Shown piece by piece: positions 50,553 through 58,084 of a DNA stretch of 64,000 bases. The stretch spans positions 173,491 to 237,490 of the forward strand of contig NZ_WIXN01000005.1 in the NCBI RefSeq assembly GCF_010994035.1, in the 5' to 3' direction. A model generated the notes under the pieces. That model ran no database searches. It was not told the DNA's origin and saw nothing but the letters and a program-made list of their open reading frames with translations. The translations under genes were made by a program, and so were the position numbers. This stretch comes from Virgibacillus aidingensis. GTDB lineage: Bacteria; Bacillota; Bacilli; Bacillales; Amphibacillaceae. The first letter of the stretch is position 1. The number at the start of each line of letters is the position of its first letter.

Positions 50553-51485
50553 ATGAAAAAAAATGTAATTGTGATTGTTGGACCTACCGCAGTCGGGAAA
50601 ACAAAATTAAGCATTGAAGCAGCAAAAAAATTCAATGGGGAAATTATCAGCGGGGACGCGATGCAAATATATAAAGGAATGGATATTGGCACTGCAAAAA
50701 TAACAAAAGAAGAAATGCAGGGAATTCCGCATCATATGATCGATATTAAAGAGCCTGATGAAAGTTTTTCAGCTGCAGAATTTCAAACACTGGTACAAAA
50801 ACATATAGAAGAAATTGTTTCATCGGGAAAAATGCCAATTATTGCCGGGGGCAGCGGCTTATATATACAAGCTGCACTATTTAACTATAACTTTTCCAGC
50901 AGGCAGGATTCCCGGATTACGGAGAGACTGCAGGAAAAGGTCCGTGAAGAGGGGATAACACCTTTATTTGAAAAACTAAAACAAATTGATCCAACCCAAG
51001 CTGAGAAGATCCATCCAAATAACGAGCGCAGAGTGATCAGAGCCATAGAGGTGTATGAAAAAACGGGAATGACCATGACGGAATTTCAGCAAAGTCAGGA
51101 AGCCTCTTCCCCGTATCACCCATGTTTTATCGGTTTAACAATGGAAAGAACACTTTTATATGAGAGGATCAATAAACGGGTAGATGACATGATTGACAAT
51201 GGATTGATCCAAGAAGTAAGAGAGTTATATAATAAAGGATATAAAGATATGCAATCCATGAAGGCAATCGGATACAAGGAATTTATACCGTACTTTGAAA
51301 ATAGACAAAGTTTAGATGAAACCATTCATATTCTAAAAAGAAATTCCCGCAGGTTTGCCAAAAGACAGTATACATGGTTTAAAAATAAAATGGATATTAC
51401 GTGGTATCATCTGGAAGAGAGCGCAATTAATGAAAAATTTAGAATCATATTAGAAGATTTAGCAGGATTTTTCAAAGAAAGATAG
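50553..51485 (+). CDS. miaA: tRNA dimethylallyltransferase
   Basis: 310 residues. P-loop GPTAVGKTKLS at the N-terminus, SGDAMQIYKGMDIGTAK and GGSGLYIQAALFNYNF follow. It transfers the isopentenyl group to A37 of tRNAs, making the substrate of MiaB. hfq lies 37 nt downstream, the conserved miaA-hfq pair. Confidence 0.98.
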   Translation: MKKNVIVIVGPTAVGKTKLSIEAAKKFNGEIISGDAMQIYKGMDIGTAKITKEEMQGIPHHMIDIKEPDESFSAAEFQTLVQKHIEEIVSSGKMPIIAGGSGLYIQAALFNYNFSSRQDSRITERLQEKVREEGITPLFEKLKQIDPTQAEKIHPNNERRVIRAIEVYEKTGMTMTEFQQSQEASSPYHPCFIGLTMERTLLYERINKRVDDMIDNGLIQEVRELYNKGYKDMQSMKAIGYKEFIPYFENRQSLDETIHILKRNSRRFAKRQYTWFKNKMDITWYHLEESAINEKFRIILEDLAGFFKER

Positions 51486-51522
51486 AAATAAGAAGGTATA
51501 GATAGAAAAGGGAGGAAGAACC

Positions 51523-51750
51523 ATGGCACAAACTGTAAATATTCAGGATCAATATTTAAATCAGTTAAGAAAGAACCACATTTCCGTTACTGTATTTTTA
51601 ACCAATGGTTTTCAGTTAAGAGGAGTGGTGAAAGCATTTGATAATTTTACCGTTTTATTGGAAACGGACGGTAAACAGCAATTAATATATAAACATGCGA
51701 TATCTACATTTGCTCCTGTTAAAAATGTTACGCTGGAAAAGGAATCATAA
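51523..51750 (+). CDS. hfq: RNA-binding protein Hfq
   Basis: 75 residues, Sm fold. Sm1 region [26 protein letters not shown] and Sm2 [10 protein letters not shown] are clear. Short C-terminal tail as in Firmicutes. Good GGGAGG ribosome binding site. Confidence 0.98.
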   Translation: MAQTVNIQDQYLNQLRKNHISVTVFLTNGFQLRGVVKAFDNFTVLLETDGKQQLIYKHAISTFAPVKNVTLEKES

Positions 51751-51755
51751 AAATT

Positions 51756-51783
51756 GCAGACGCTTCATAGCGTCTGTTTTTTT
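51756..51783 (+). terminator. Intrinsic terminator after hfq
   Basis: GCAGACGC (51756-51763) and GCGTCTG (51770-51776) followed by TTTTTTT. Confidence 0.9.
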
Positions 51784-52079
51784 ATGATAAAAGTTATCCT
51801 ATCAATTTAGAATATAAGCGGTAAGAAGGATTTATAATGTGTTTTAAGTTTGCCGGAACTTGAAGAACGTGTGAATTTTAAGAAAGAATCACCGAAAAAA
51901 TGATTTTCGTGGTACTTTCATCCATTTGCTGAGTGACAATAAAGTTTTTTAAATAACATTTATCTTTTATTTCATTAATGGGTCATATTGTGAGTAAAAA
52001 AATTTTGCAATCGAGAACAAATCCTTGGCAGTCGGATGTGATAAATTTAAATGGAATTATAACAAGGGAGGAATAAATT
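51784..52079 (+). other. Gap at the start of the accessory region
   Basis: 296 bp without a recognisable gene. AT-rich. The string AAGAAGGAT at about 51823-51831, followed by TTATAATG, resembles the second half of the motif found after the cassette-like genes further on. Nothing else can be named. Confidence 0.4.
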
Positions 52080-52592
52080 ATGAATAACAAAATCCAAAAA
52101 ATCACGCCAAATTTGTGGTTCGATACGCAAGCCAAACAGGCGGCAGAGTTGTACACTTCTATTTTTGAAAATTCCCGGATTGGAAAAATCACCCGCTACG
52201 GGAAGGAGCGTAAAGAGGAAATAGGAGAAGTCGATGGCATATCAGAAGGAACGGTAATGACTGTGGAATTCCGGCTGGAAGGACAAGAATTTGTAGCATT
52301 AAATGGCGGTCCTCAATTCAATTTTACTGAGGCGATATCATTTATTGTCCATTGCGGCACACAAGGTGAACTCGACTATTTTTGGGAAAAACTCTCCGAA
52401 GGCGGAGATGAAAAGGCTCAAAACTGCGGTTGGCTAAAAGATAAGTATGGCGTGTCGTGGCAAATTACTCCTGCCAACTTGACCGAAATGGTAAGCAACC
52501 CCGATCCTGAAAAATCAGAAAGAGTGTTGAAGGCACTGTATGAGATGAAGAAAATTGATATAAATACTTTAGAACGAGCGTATGAAGGATAA
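52080..52592 (+). CDS. VOC-superfamily PhnB-like protein
   Basis: 170 residues. N-terminal NKIQKITPNLWFDTQAKQAAELYTSIF and the TVEFRLEGQEFVALNGGPQF and DKYGVSWQITP segments place it in the PhnB/3-demethylubiquinone-methyltransferase-like branch of the glyoxalase/bleomycin-resistance (VOC) superfamily. The real substrate is unknown. GGGAGG upstream. It is the first gene of the accessory region between hfq and spoVK and has no functional tie to its neighbours. Confidence 0.88.
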   Translation: MNNKIQKITPNLWFDTQAKQAAELYTSIFENSRIGKITRYGKERKEEIGEVDGISEGTVMTVEFRLEGQEFVALNGGPQFNFTEAISFIVHCGTQGELDYFWEKLSEGGDEKAQNCGWLKDKYGVSWQITPANLTEMVSNPDPEKSERVLKALYEMKKIDINTLERAYEG

Positions 52593-52603
52593 GTTTCTGG
52601 CTG

Positions 52604-52844
52604 AATAAAGATTCTTTACCATTGGAATACCCAGTACTAATCATTACGGGCGGCAGGACAGTGTTGTTTGGTATAAAGATTTATGGAAGTTGATTGTTGA
52701 TTATTTTCCAAGAGCGAACTTTACAGCATTTGGTATGGCAGGTCATAATCTTCGAATTGAAAGTTTAATGTATTTGAATCGATAACAGGCAATTGGCTCG
52801 AAAGGGTTCAACAAGAACTTGCGAAAAAGCGTTCATCAGTTTAA
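52604..52844 (+). pseudogene. Remnant of an alpha/beta-hydrolase gene (C-terminal part, frameshifted)
   Basis: Reading three frames in turn gives the end of an alpha/beta hydrolase. NKDSLPLEYPVLIITG comes from the first frame. GRQDSVVWYKDLWKL then FTAFGMAGHNLRIES, with the acid (D) and catalytic His (GH), comes after a one-base shift near 52650. FNVFESITGNWLERV followed by a stop at 52842-52844 comes after a second shift near 52760. The N-terminal two thirds of the gene are missing. It begins 12 nt after the VOC gene stop. Confidence 0.75.
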
Positions 52845-53057
52845 TTCTACTAAGTAATCTTGATTTCAAGTCTTCTGCAATGGGGCACGAAATTATGGCA
52901 TAAAAATTTGATTTTAAACGACTTTATCGTTACGTAGGTACGTATTCAGGGACTGCACTGGGAATCAAACATTTTATTTTTGCACGTCCGCAAATGTTAA
53001 CGGTGTAATTGAGTATCCTAAGTGTATTTTTGAAAAATGTACTTAAATTAAACCATT
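52845..53057 (+). other. Degenerate AT-rich stretch
   Basis: No complete gene. A short open segment around 52903-53009 reads KFDFKRLYRYVGTYSG then IKHFIFARPQMLTV before a stop. It could be another decayed gene end, but I do not recognise it. Confidence 0.35.
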
Positions 53058-53122
53058 TTTAGTTGAACAAAAACAATTAAATGTCACGCTAAAAAAGCTC
53101 AGAAAATCTCCTGAGCTTTTTA
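53058..53122 (+). repeat. Terminator-containing direct repeat, copy 1
   Basis: Begins TTTAGTTGAA, contains TCACGCTAAAAA and ends in a hairpin (AAAAAGCTCAG with CTGAGCTTTTT, 53092-53121). It matches copy 2 at 56821-56882 with only about three small indels and a few substitutions. The hairpin can act as an intrinsic terminator. Confidence 0.85.
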
Positions 53123-53251
53123 ATGTTATTATAGATCCTTGTGTAATTAAGGGCAGGTTGTGTAACAGTGAAACCTTTATTTTTCTACTTCGTATTTAAG
53201 GTAAAACAAATAAAATCTGCAATAATTGACACTAATTCATAAAGAAGGAAG

Positions 53252-53623
53252 GTGAGTTATATTATTTTTATAAATTCTTTGATAAGAGGTAGTATACCAT
53301 TAGCCATAATGGGTGGAATTGCTTTACTCCTCTATTTTCAAGGTAAGTATTCAGATGCAAAAAGTACGTTTATTACTGGTGTTATCATATTTTTCGTTGC
53401 TGCTGCATCCGTTATTTATGAAGTGGAAGACTGGAGTATATTTAAGCGGAGTATTATCCATTTTTGTGTGATGCTGTTCACCATTTATCCCATCCTTTTA
53501 CTTAGCGGTTGGTTTAAGATTTCATCATTCTTGGATACATTAAAAGTTTTCATCATTTTCCTTTTGGTTGGTCTTGTTTTGTGGTCACTGTTTATGATAT
53601 TGGCTAAAGTTTTCTCGTGGTAA
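53252..53623 (+). CDS. DUF3021-like membrane protein
   Basis: 123 residues with four predicted membrane helices. The sequence AASVIYEVEDWSIFKRSIIHF, split as ASVIYEVEDW and KRSIIHF, is the DUF3021 signature. These proteins are often encoded beside LytTR-type regulators, but none is here. The start is unsure: GTG 53252 follows AAGGAAGG with almost no spacing, so ATT 53261 or TTG 53279 is possible. It is an orphan in the cassette-like region. Confidence 0.7.
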   Translation: MSYIIFINSLIRGSIPLAIMGGIALLLYFQGKYSDAKSTFITGVIIFFVAAASVIYEVEDWSIFKRSIIHFCVMLFTIYPILLLSGWFKISSFLDTLKVFIIFLLVGLVLWSLFMILAKVFSW

Positions 53624-53640
53624 ATATTATGTGCTTATTA

Positions 53641-53684
53641 CAGAAACGGGTGCATTCCTCTAAGAAGGAGATCGAACCCTTTCT
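53641..53684 (+). repeat. AACGGGTGC element A (after the DUF3021 gene)
   Basis: Starts CAGAAACGGGTGCATTCC and continues TAAGAAGGAGATCG. It shares AACGGGTGCATT with element D and AAGAAGGA with element C. It lies 18 nt after the stop codon. Confidence 0.6.
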
Positions 53685-53793
53685 AATGAAGTTATAGGGG
53701 GGACAGAAGAGTTAAGTATAATTTTAATTTTATTGTATCAAACATATGTTAATTATTTGCGTACTACATAACAAAGATATTGTGAGGCAAAAG

Positions 53794-54390
53794 ATGTTTA
53801 AGGAATACGAAAAAATTTATTTACAAAAAGATGCACGGAGATTGGATTATGCAATTTATAGTAATGAAAAAGTGGTTGGAAAAGTACAAGAAACTAATAA
53901 CCCTTCAAAAAAAATAGGTCATGGTCTAATTGTATTACTTAGTTTATTAGTGAGTAGATATAAGAGACACTTTATAGAAAGTTTGGAATTTGAAGTATTA
54001 GATAAGAATGGAAATAGATTAGGAATCATCGAAAAAGGCATTGGCTTCCATAAAGATTTAATTTTATACGCTGAAACAGGAAAACATATTGCAACGATTA
54101 AATCATCAATAGAACTAAACTCACCTACATTGACGGCTATAGATCCAGAGGGAAATAATCTAATAAAGGCAAAAGGTAGTTTTGGCGCAACAGATTTTTC
54201 AGTGATTAATAGTGGAACAGACAAAGAGACTTCCACTATTAAAAAACGCTCACTAGTTTATAAAACCGTTAAAGAAACTCTTTTTAATAATGATGTTTAT
54301 CACATTGAAAATAGTAATCCTAAAGAGGAAGTAACCTTAGCGTTAATTGGAATGGCAGTTGCTTTAGATATGTATTTCCATAATAAGTGA
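53794..54390 (+). CDS. Tubby/LURP-one-like (scramblase-fold) protein
   Basis: 198 residues from ATG 53794, preceded by GTGAGGC; the frame opens earlier at 53746 but without a ribosome binding site. Alternating strands (KIYLQKDARRLDYAIYSNEKVVGKV, read as KIYLQKD and YAIYSNEKVVGKV; LEFEVLDKNGNRLGII; TLTAIDPEGNNLIKAKG) and a C-terminal hydrophobic helix (LALIGMAVALDMYFH) suggest the LURP-one/tubby C-terminal fold. This is a fold-level guess. No function can be given. Confidence 0.6.
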   Translation: MFKEYEKIYLQKDARRLDYAIYSNEKVVGKVQETNNPSKKIGHGLIVLLSLLVSRYKRHFIESLEFEVLDKNGNRLGIIEKGIGFHKDLILYAETGKHIATIKSSIELNSPTLTAIDPEGNNLIKAKGSFGATDFSVINSGTDKETSTIKKRSLVYKTVKETLFNNDVYHIENSNPKEEVTLALIGMAVALDMYFHNK

Positions 54391-54408
54391 ATAATCATGA
54401 ATAACAAT

Positions 54409-54455
54409 CTTCAAGTAACGGTGGCAACCCTTGACGAAGGATAATGCACCTTTCA
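54409..54455 (+). repeat. AACGGGTGC-like element B (after the tubby-like gene)
   Basis: CTTCAAGTAACGGTGGCA then GACGAAGGATAATG. A diverged member of the same family. A further AAACGGGTC occurs at about 54504. It lies 19 nt after the stop codon. Confidence 0.45.
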
Positions 54456-54576
54456 AACTAATGGTTCAGATTAGTTGATGAATCTTTTTATCATATGTTC
54501 CGCAAACGGGTCAAATTGTTGAAAAGCTCTATGTTACTCGTTATCTATACATTATAAATAAAAAGGGGTGATAAAT

Positions 54577-55047
54577 TTGAGACGAACATTTTTTAGCTTC
54601 GTTTTATTACTATTTATACTAACAGCATGTAACAATAAAGAGGCAGAAAGTAATTATTATTTGTCATTGAATGGAGAAAGTGAACACTGGAAACTGAATG
54701 GTTATGAAATTTTGATGTCACCTGATGAATCTAAAGCAGGGTATGGGACATTGACAATGAAGGGCGAAAACAAACATATGGCGAACTTTTTTAGTTTTAA
54801 AGTCTATACCGTTGTTGATGGAATGGAAAACAGATTACATAGTGGCTCCGTATCTGGAGCAACGGATATCGCTAAACAGACCACTGGAATTATCGAGGGC
54901 GAAGGAGGAAAAAATCTTACGGAATTTCCTGAAGTGGATAAAATCTATATGACTGTTACTTGGAATGATGATGAGACAGATGGTGACCAAGAAGAAAAAA
55001 TTGTCTTGTATGACAAAGAGAAAAATAGTGAGTCCTTCTTGGATTAG
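54577..55047 (+). CDS. Small secreted lipoprotein
   Basis: 156 residues from TTG 54577, with AAAAGGGG upstream. The signal peptide RRTFFSFVLLLFILTAC ends in a lipobox (LTAC), so the mature protein would be lipid-anchored outside the cell. The rest is strand-rich (YYLSLNGESEHWKLNGYEI) and ends in an acidic stretch. No known family is recognised with confidence; it resembles uncharacterised lipoproteins of Bacillaceae. Confidence 0.8.
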   Translation: MRRTFFSFVLLLFILTACNNKEAESNYYLSLNGESEHWKLNGYEILMSPDESKAGYGTLTMKGENKHMANFFSFKVYTVVDGMENRLHSGSVSGATDIAKQTTGIIEGEGGKNLTEFPEVDKIYMTVTWNDDETDGDQEEKIVLYDKEKNSESFLD

Positions 55048-55166
55048 AAATAAATATTAAACCTGTATTTATACTGCAATCGGTCGCGATTGTCGAAGAA
55101 GTTATAAAAAGGAATATTGGGAGCATATATGTTAAGGTGAATATAAAGTTGTGAAACATTGTACTT

Positions 55167-55203
55167 AAAGTAACGGGGCAGGTTAGTGAAAGAAGGATAT
55201 AAT
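55167..55203 (+). repeat. AACGGGGCA element C (after the lipoprotein gene)
   Basis: AAAGTAACGGGGCAGGTT then AGTGAAAGAAGGATATAAT. Same opening (AAGTAACGGG) as elements B and D. The TATAAT at 55198-55203 may double as a promoter -10 for the next gene. Confidence 0.55.
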
Positions 55204-55259
55204 GAATTCTTGTCGAATTATAAATGTAAATACTTAAATAGGGAGAGTGTTCTTAATGT

Positions 55260-56096
55260 GTGGGATTAGTAAGTAAACATAAGGGAAGAGACTTAGAATT
55301 GCCTCATAACCGTAAAAAACTAATAGATGCAATTCAACGTGATTTATTAGCCGATGATCAAGTTCTGGCATTTTTTTATGGTGGGTCAATCGGGAATGGA
55401 AATACAGACGTTTTCTCGGATATTGACTTGAGGGTAGTTGTCAATCCTGAATACATAAAGGAATATATTGCAAATAAAAATGAACGTGCAAAGAACTGGG
55501 GAGATGTTCTATATTTTGAAGACTTATACCCGTCCTCCATTTATACTGTTGCTCACTACAATTGTTTTGTTAAAGTCGATATCTTTTATTACACTCCAGA
55601 AAATATTCAACCATCTACATGGTTAAAAAACATAAAGATTATAAAGGATACGATTGGAATGATGGCTGAAACTCTGACTCGATCCAAGACTCTTACTTAC
55701 AAACCATCAGTAGAAGAATTTGAAATATGGAGAACAAAGTTTTTTGCGTATTTACATGAAGCATATAGAAGAGCGATGCGAAAAGAGTATTATTATGCTT
55801 TAAATTGTATTGATAAGTTGCGGCTATCCATGTCGACTGCTTGGTATATGATGTCTGGGAATCAACCAAATACGTTTGGTGATTGGGCAAAGTATGAAGG
55901 CAGTAGAAGTGAGTTAGAGGTTTGGCAGAAATCACTGCTTGAAAGTTGGGAATGTGGAAGAAATGCAGTCGAAATTCTTAATGTAATGAAGAGTATTGTT
56001 CCCGAATTCAAGAAAGTTCATCGTTCTCTTTGTGATACATTGGGAGTGCAGGAGGATTCTCAATGGGTGGATAATATTGTAAATATGGTGTTATGA
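55260..56096 (+). CDS. Nucleotidyltransferase-fold protein (aminoglycoside-type)
   Basis: 278 residues. The Pol-beta-like signature is complete: G41-G42-S43 followed by D54-x-D56 in FSDIDLRVVV. The C-terminal half is helical and is rich in Tyr/Trp/Lys. The architecture is that of small-molecule nucleotidyltransferases such as aminoglycoside or lincosamide enzymes. A resistance role is possible but the substrate cannot be inferred. GTG 55260 is used; an out-of-frame ATG at 55257 precedes it by 3 nt, so the start is uncertain. Confidence 0.78.
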   Translation: MGLVSKHKGRDLELPHNRKKLIDAIQRDLLADDQVLAFFYGGSIGNGNTDVFSDIDLRVVVNPEYIKEYIANKNERAKNWGDVLYFEDLYPSSIYTVAHYNCFVKVDIFYYTPENIQPSTWLKNIKIIKDTIGMMAETLTRSKTLTYKPSVEEFEIWRTKFFAYLHEAYRRAMRKEYYYALNCIDKLRLSMSTAWYMMSGNQPNTFGDWAKYEGSRSELEVWQKSLLESWECGRNAVEILNVMKSIVPEFKKVHRSLCDTLGVQEDSQWVDNIVNMVL

Positions 56097-56122
56097 ATTG
56101 TGATTTGATATTGCTATGTTCT

Positions 56123-56180
56123 TCTCAAGTAACGGGTGCATTACCACAATAAGGGATCGTCAAAATGACGGTCTCTTTTC
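56123..56180 (+). repeat. AACGGGTGC element D with terminator hairpin
   Basis: TCTCAAGTAACGGGTGCATT, then ATAAGGGATCGTC, loop AAAAT, GACGGTCTC (9-bp stem 56153-56161 with 56167-56175, two G-U pairs) and TTTTC. It shows that the motif leads directly into an intrinsic terminator after the nucleotidyltransferase gene. Confidence 0.65.
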
Positions 56181-56251
56181 ACCGATGCGACAGGATAGTT
56201 GAAGAGAAAGTGGTTGGTTAGGGCAGGAAATTACAGGAAAGGAAGAACTTT

Positions 56252-56758
56252 ATGAAACGCTATTATTCTTGGGATGATGAAGATTATATTGGTGGCACTA
56301 CATATATTGAAATTGATGATGGTTACGCAACAAAACAAATTGCAATAACACCAGATAATTATATAGCCTCGAACAGAAAAGACAAAGAACATCATTTTTA
56401 TTTAGCAGAAGGACTGGTCGACATAGATGAAATTATAAAGTACGGTGGTTTTGAGATAAGTGAACAATATTTTTATAGTGTATGGAACGCATATAAAAAT
56501 GCCCTAATGGATAAATGGAACGAAACCAAAGAAAGATTCCCACTTGGATATGAGATTGAGGGGATAATTGAGGTTTTTTATCCTCAAGGGATAGTTATTA
56601 CTATTTCACAAGATGTATTTGGTATTACTGACTACGATAAAAGTAGAGACAGTACAAATCCAAAAAACCTTTATCCAGGACATAAAATGTTAGGAAAGGT
56701 TGTTAGTTATGATGAAGAAAATATGTGGTTAGTTATTGATAATCCAAGAGTGTTTTGA
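56252..56758 (+). CDS. Unrecognised protein with an S1-like C-terminal region
   Basis: 168 residues, ATG with AGGAAAGGAAG upstream. The N-terminal half (KRYYSWDDEDYIGG, rich in Asp/Tyr) is not recognised. The C-terminal half (LGYEIEGIIEVFYPQGIVI and KMLGKVVSYDEENMWLVI) has the strand pattern of an S1/OB-type domain. Such proteins occur as orphans in Bacillaceae genomes. No function can be assigned. Confidence 0.7.
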   Translation: MKRYYSWDDEDYIGGTTYIEIDDGYATKQIAITPDNYIASNRKDKEHHFYLAEGLVDIDEIIKYGGFEISEQYFYSVWNAYKNALMDKWNETKERFPLGYEIEGIIEVFYPQGIVITISQDVFGITDYDKSRDSTNPKNLYPGHKMLGKVVSYDEENMWLVIDNPRVF

Positions 56759-56820
56759 CCGTTGGTTTCTTCAACTAAGTCAGCTAATAGAAGCTCGTTC
56801 GTTATTCAATAATAGGGTGC

Positions 56821-56882
56821 TTTAGTTGAATAAAACATTTAAATCTCACGCTAAAAAGCTCAGAAATCTCCTGAGCTTTTTA
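56821..56882 (+). repeat. Terminator-containing direct repeat, copy 2
   Basis: Second copy of the element at 53058-53122, preceded directly by AATAGGGTGC (the AACGGGTGC family motif). The hairpin is AAAAAGCTCAG (56853-56863) with CTGAGCTTTTT (56871-56881). The two copies bracket five genes of the accessory region. Confidence 0.85.
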
Positions 56883-56931
56883 GTTTGCTATTTAGCTTTT
56901 TCTCTCCCAAAACTGAACCAGTTGGGCATAT

Positions 56932-56960
56932 GTCACACCTTTTTAATAAAAACGTATAAT
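56932..56960 (+). promoter_or_regulatory. Sigma-E-like promoter of spoVK
   Basis: GTCACAC (56932-56938), 14-nt spacer, CGTATAAT (56953-56960). The spacing and -10 fit the sigma-E consensus (CATACAAT) with mismatches. spoVK is sigma-E dependent in B. subtilis. Confidence 0.5.
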
Positions 56961-56983
56961 AAACGTGACGAAGGAGTGATGAC

Positions 56984-57910
56984 ATGGAGACGCAATTGAA
57001 ACGAAACAGGAATGGGCAAATTAATATTGTGTTGAGCGAAAGGCAAAATGAAAAGCCGAAAACCGATCAATCCTCATTTTACACTATTAATAATACACCT
57101 TTTTCCCATATTGACGAAGCGTTTTCTTCCTTTATCGGCATGAAGGAATTGAAAGATAAAATAAAGGAAATCTATGCAACCGTGTTGATCAATGAAAAAA
57201 GAAAGCAATTCGGTTTGAAAGCCCCTAACCAAGTACTCCATATGTTATTTAAAGGGAATCCGGGTACAGGCAAAACCACGGTTGCCAGAAAGTTGGCTAA
57301 ATTATACTTTGATATGGGCGTGTTATCCAAGGGGCATTTTATAGAGGCGGAAAGAGCGGATTTGGTTGGCGAATATATTGGGCAGACTGCTCAAAAAACA
57401 AGAGCGATGATCCAGAAAGCAATGGGCGGTGTTTTATTTATTGATGAAGCATACTCTTTAGCTCGTGGCGGGGAAAAAGATTTCGGGAAAGAAGCAATTG
57501 ACAGTCTAGTAAAGCATATGGAAGACCATCATAATGATTTTGTGCTTATTTTGGCCGGATACCCAAATGAAATGGAAAGGTTCCTGTCATTAAATCCCGG
57601 TCTCCAGTCAAGATTTCCTTTTATCTTGGATTTTCAGGATTATGAAGTAAGTCAGCTGGTGGATATCGCGGTACAAATGACAGCCGAAAAGGAGTATCAT
57701 TTTACGAAAGAGGCATTGTACTATTTACAATCTCATTTATACAAGAAAAAGCAGCTGTACGAAAGGAATTTTTCCAATGCGCGTTATGTGAGAAATATGA
57801 TTGAAAATGCCATAAGAAAGCAGGCGGTCAGGTTACTGAGCACCTCACGGCTTTCGACGGAGGATTTACTTAAACTGACAAAGCAGGATATAGAGATGGA
57901 CCTCTCTTAA
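56984..57910 (+). CDS. spoVK: Stage V sporulation protein K, AAA+ ATPase
   Basis: 308 residues. CbxX/CfxQ-type AAA+ domain with Walker A GNPGTGKTTVARKLA, Walker B GGVLFIDEAYSLARGG and sensor and arginine-finger region PGLQSRFPF. Needed for spore maturation. It marks the return to conserved gene order after the accessory region. GGAGTGATG ribosome binding site. Confidence 0.95.
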   Translation: METQLKRNRNGQINIVLSERQNEKPKTDQSSFYTINNTPFSHIDEAFSSFIGMKELKDKIKEIYATVLINEKRKQFGLKAPNQVLHMLFKGNPGTGKTTVARKLAKLYFDMGVLSKGHFIEAERADLVGEYIGQTAQKTRAMIQKAMGGVLFIDEAYSLARGGEKDFGKEAIDSLVKHMEDHHNDFVLILAGYPNEMERFLSLNPGLQSRFPFILDFQDYEVSQLVDIAVQMTAEKEYHFTKEALYYLQSHLYKKKQLYERNFSNARYVRNMIENAIRKQAVRLLSTSRLSTEDLLKLTKQDIEMDLS

Positions 57911-58084
57911 AAAGGTTCTGTTTTAAAACTACGGTATAATTTGCTATATTAGCTATAATAAATCTTTTCATGTTAAATTGGCGCCGGCAAATAAAATGTA
58001 CTGCTGCGCTTTACGATACATGTTTTTAAATCATAATACAAAATGTAGCCGGTTTTCCCGCTATCAAAAAGAAAGGTAATGCAT

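Noticed and set aside
53252..56758. Toxin-antitoxin or phage-defence operon in the accessory region
   Set aside because: The genes are separated by 120-250 bp with own terminators or elements, are not translationally coupled, and include no recognisable nuclease, toxin or effector pair. The nucleotidyltransferase alone is not enough.
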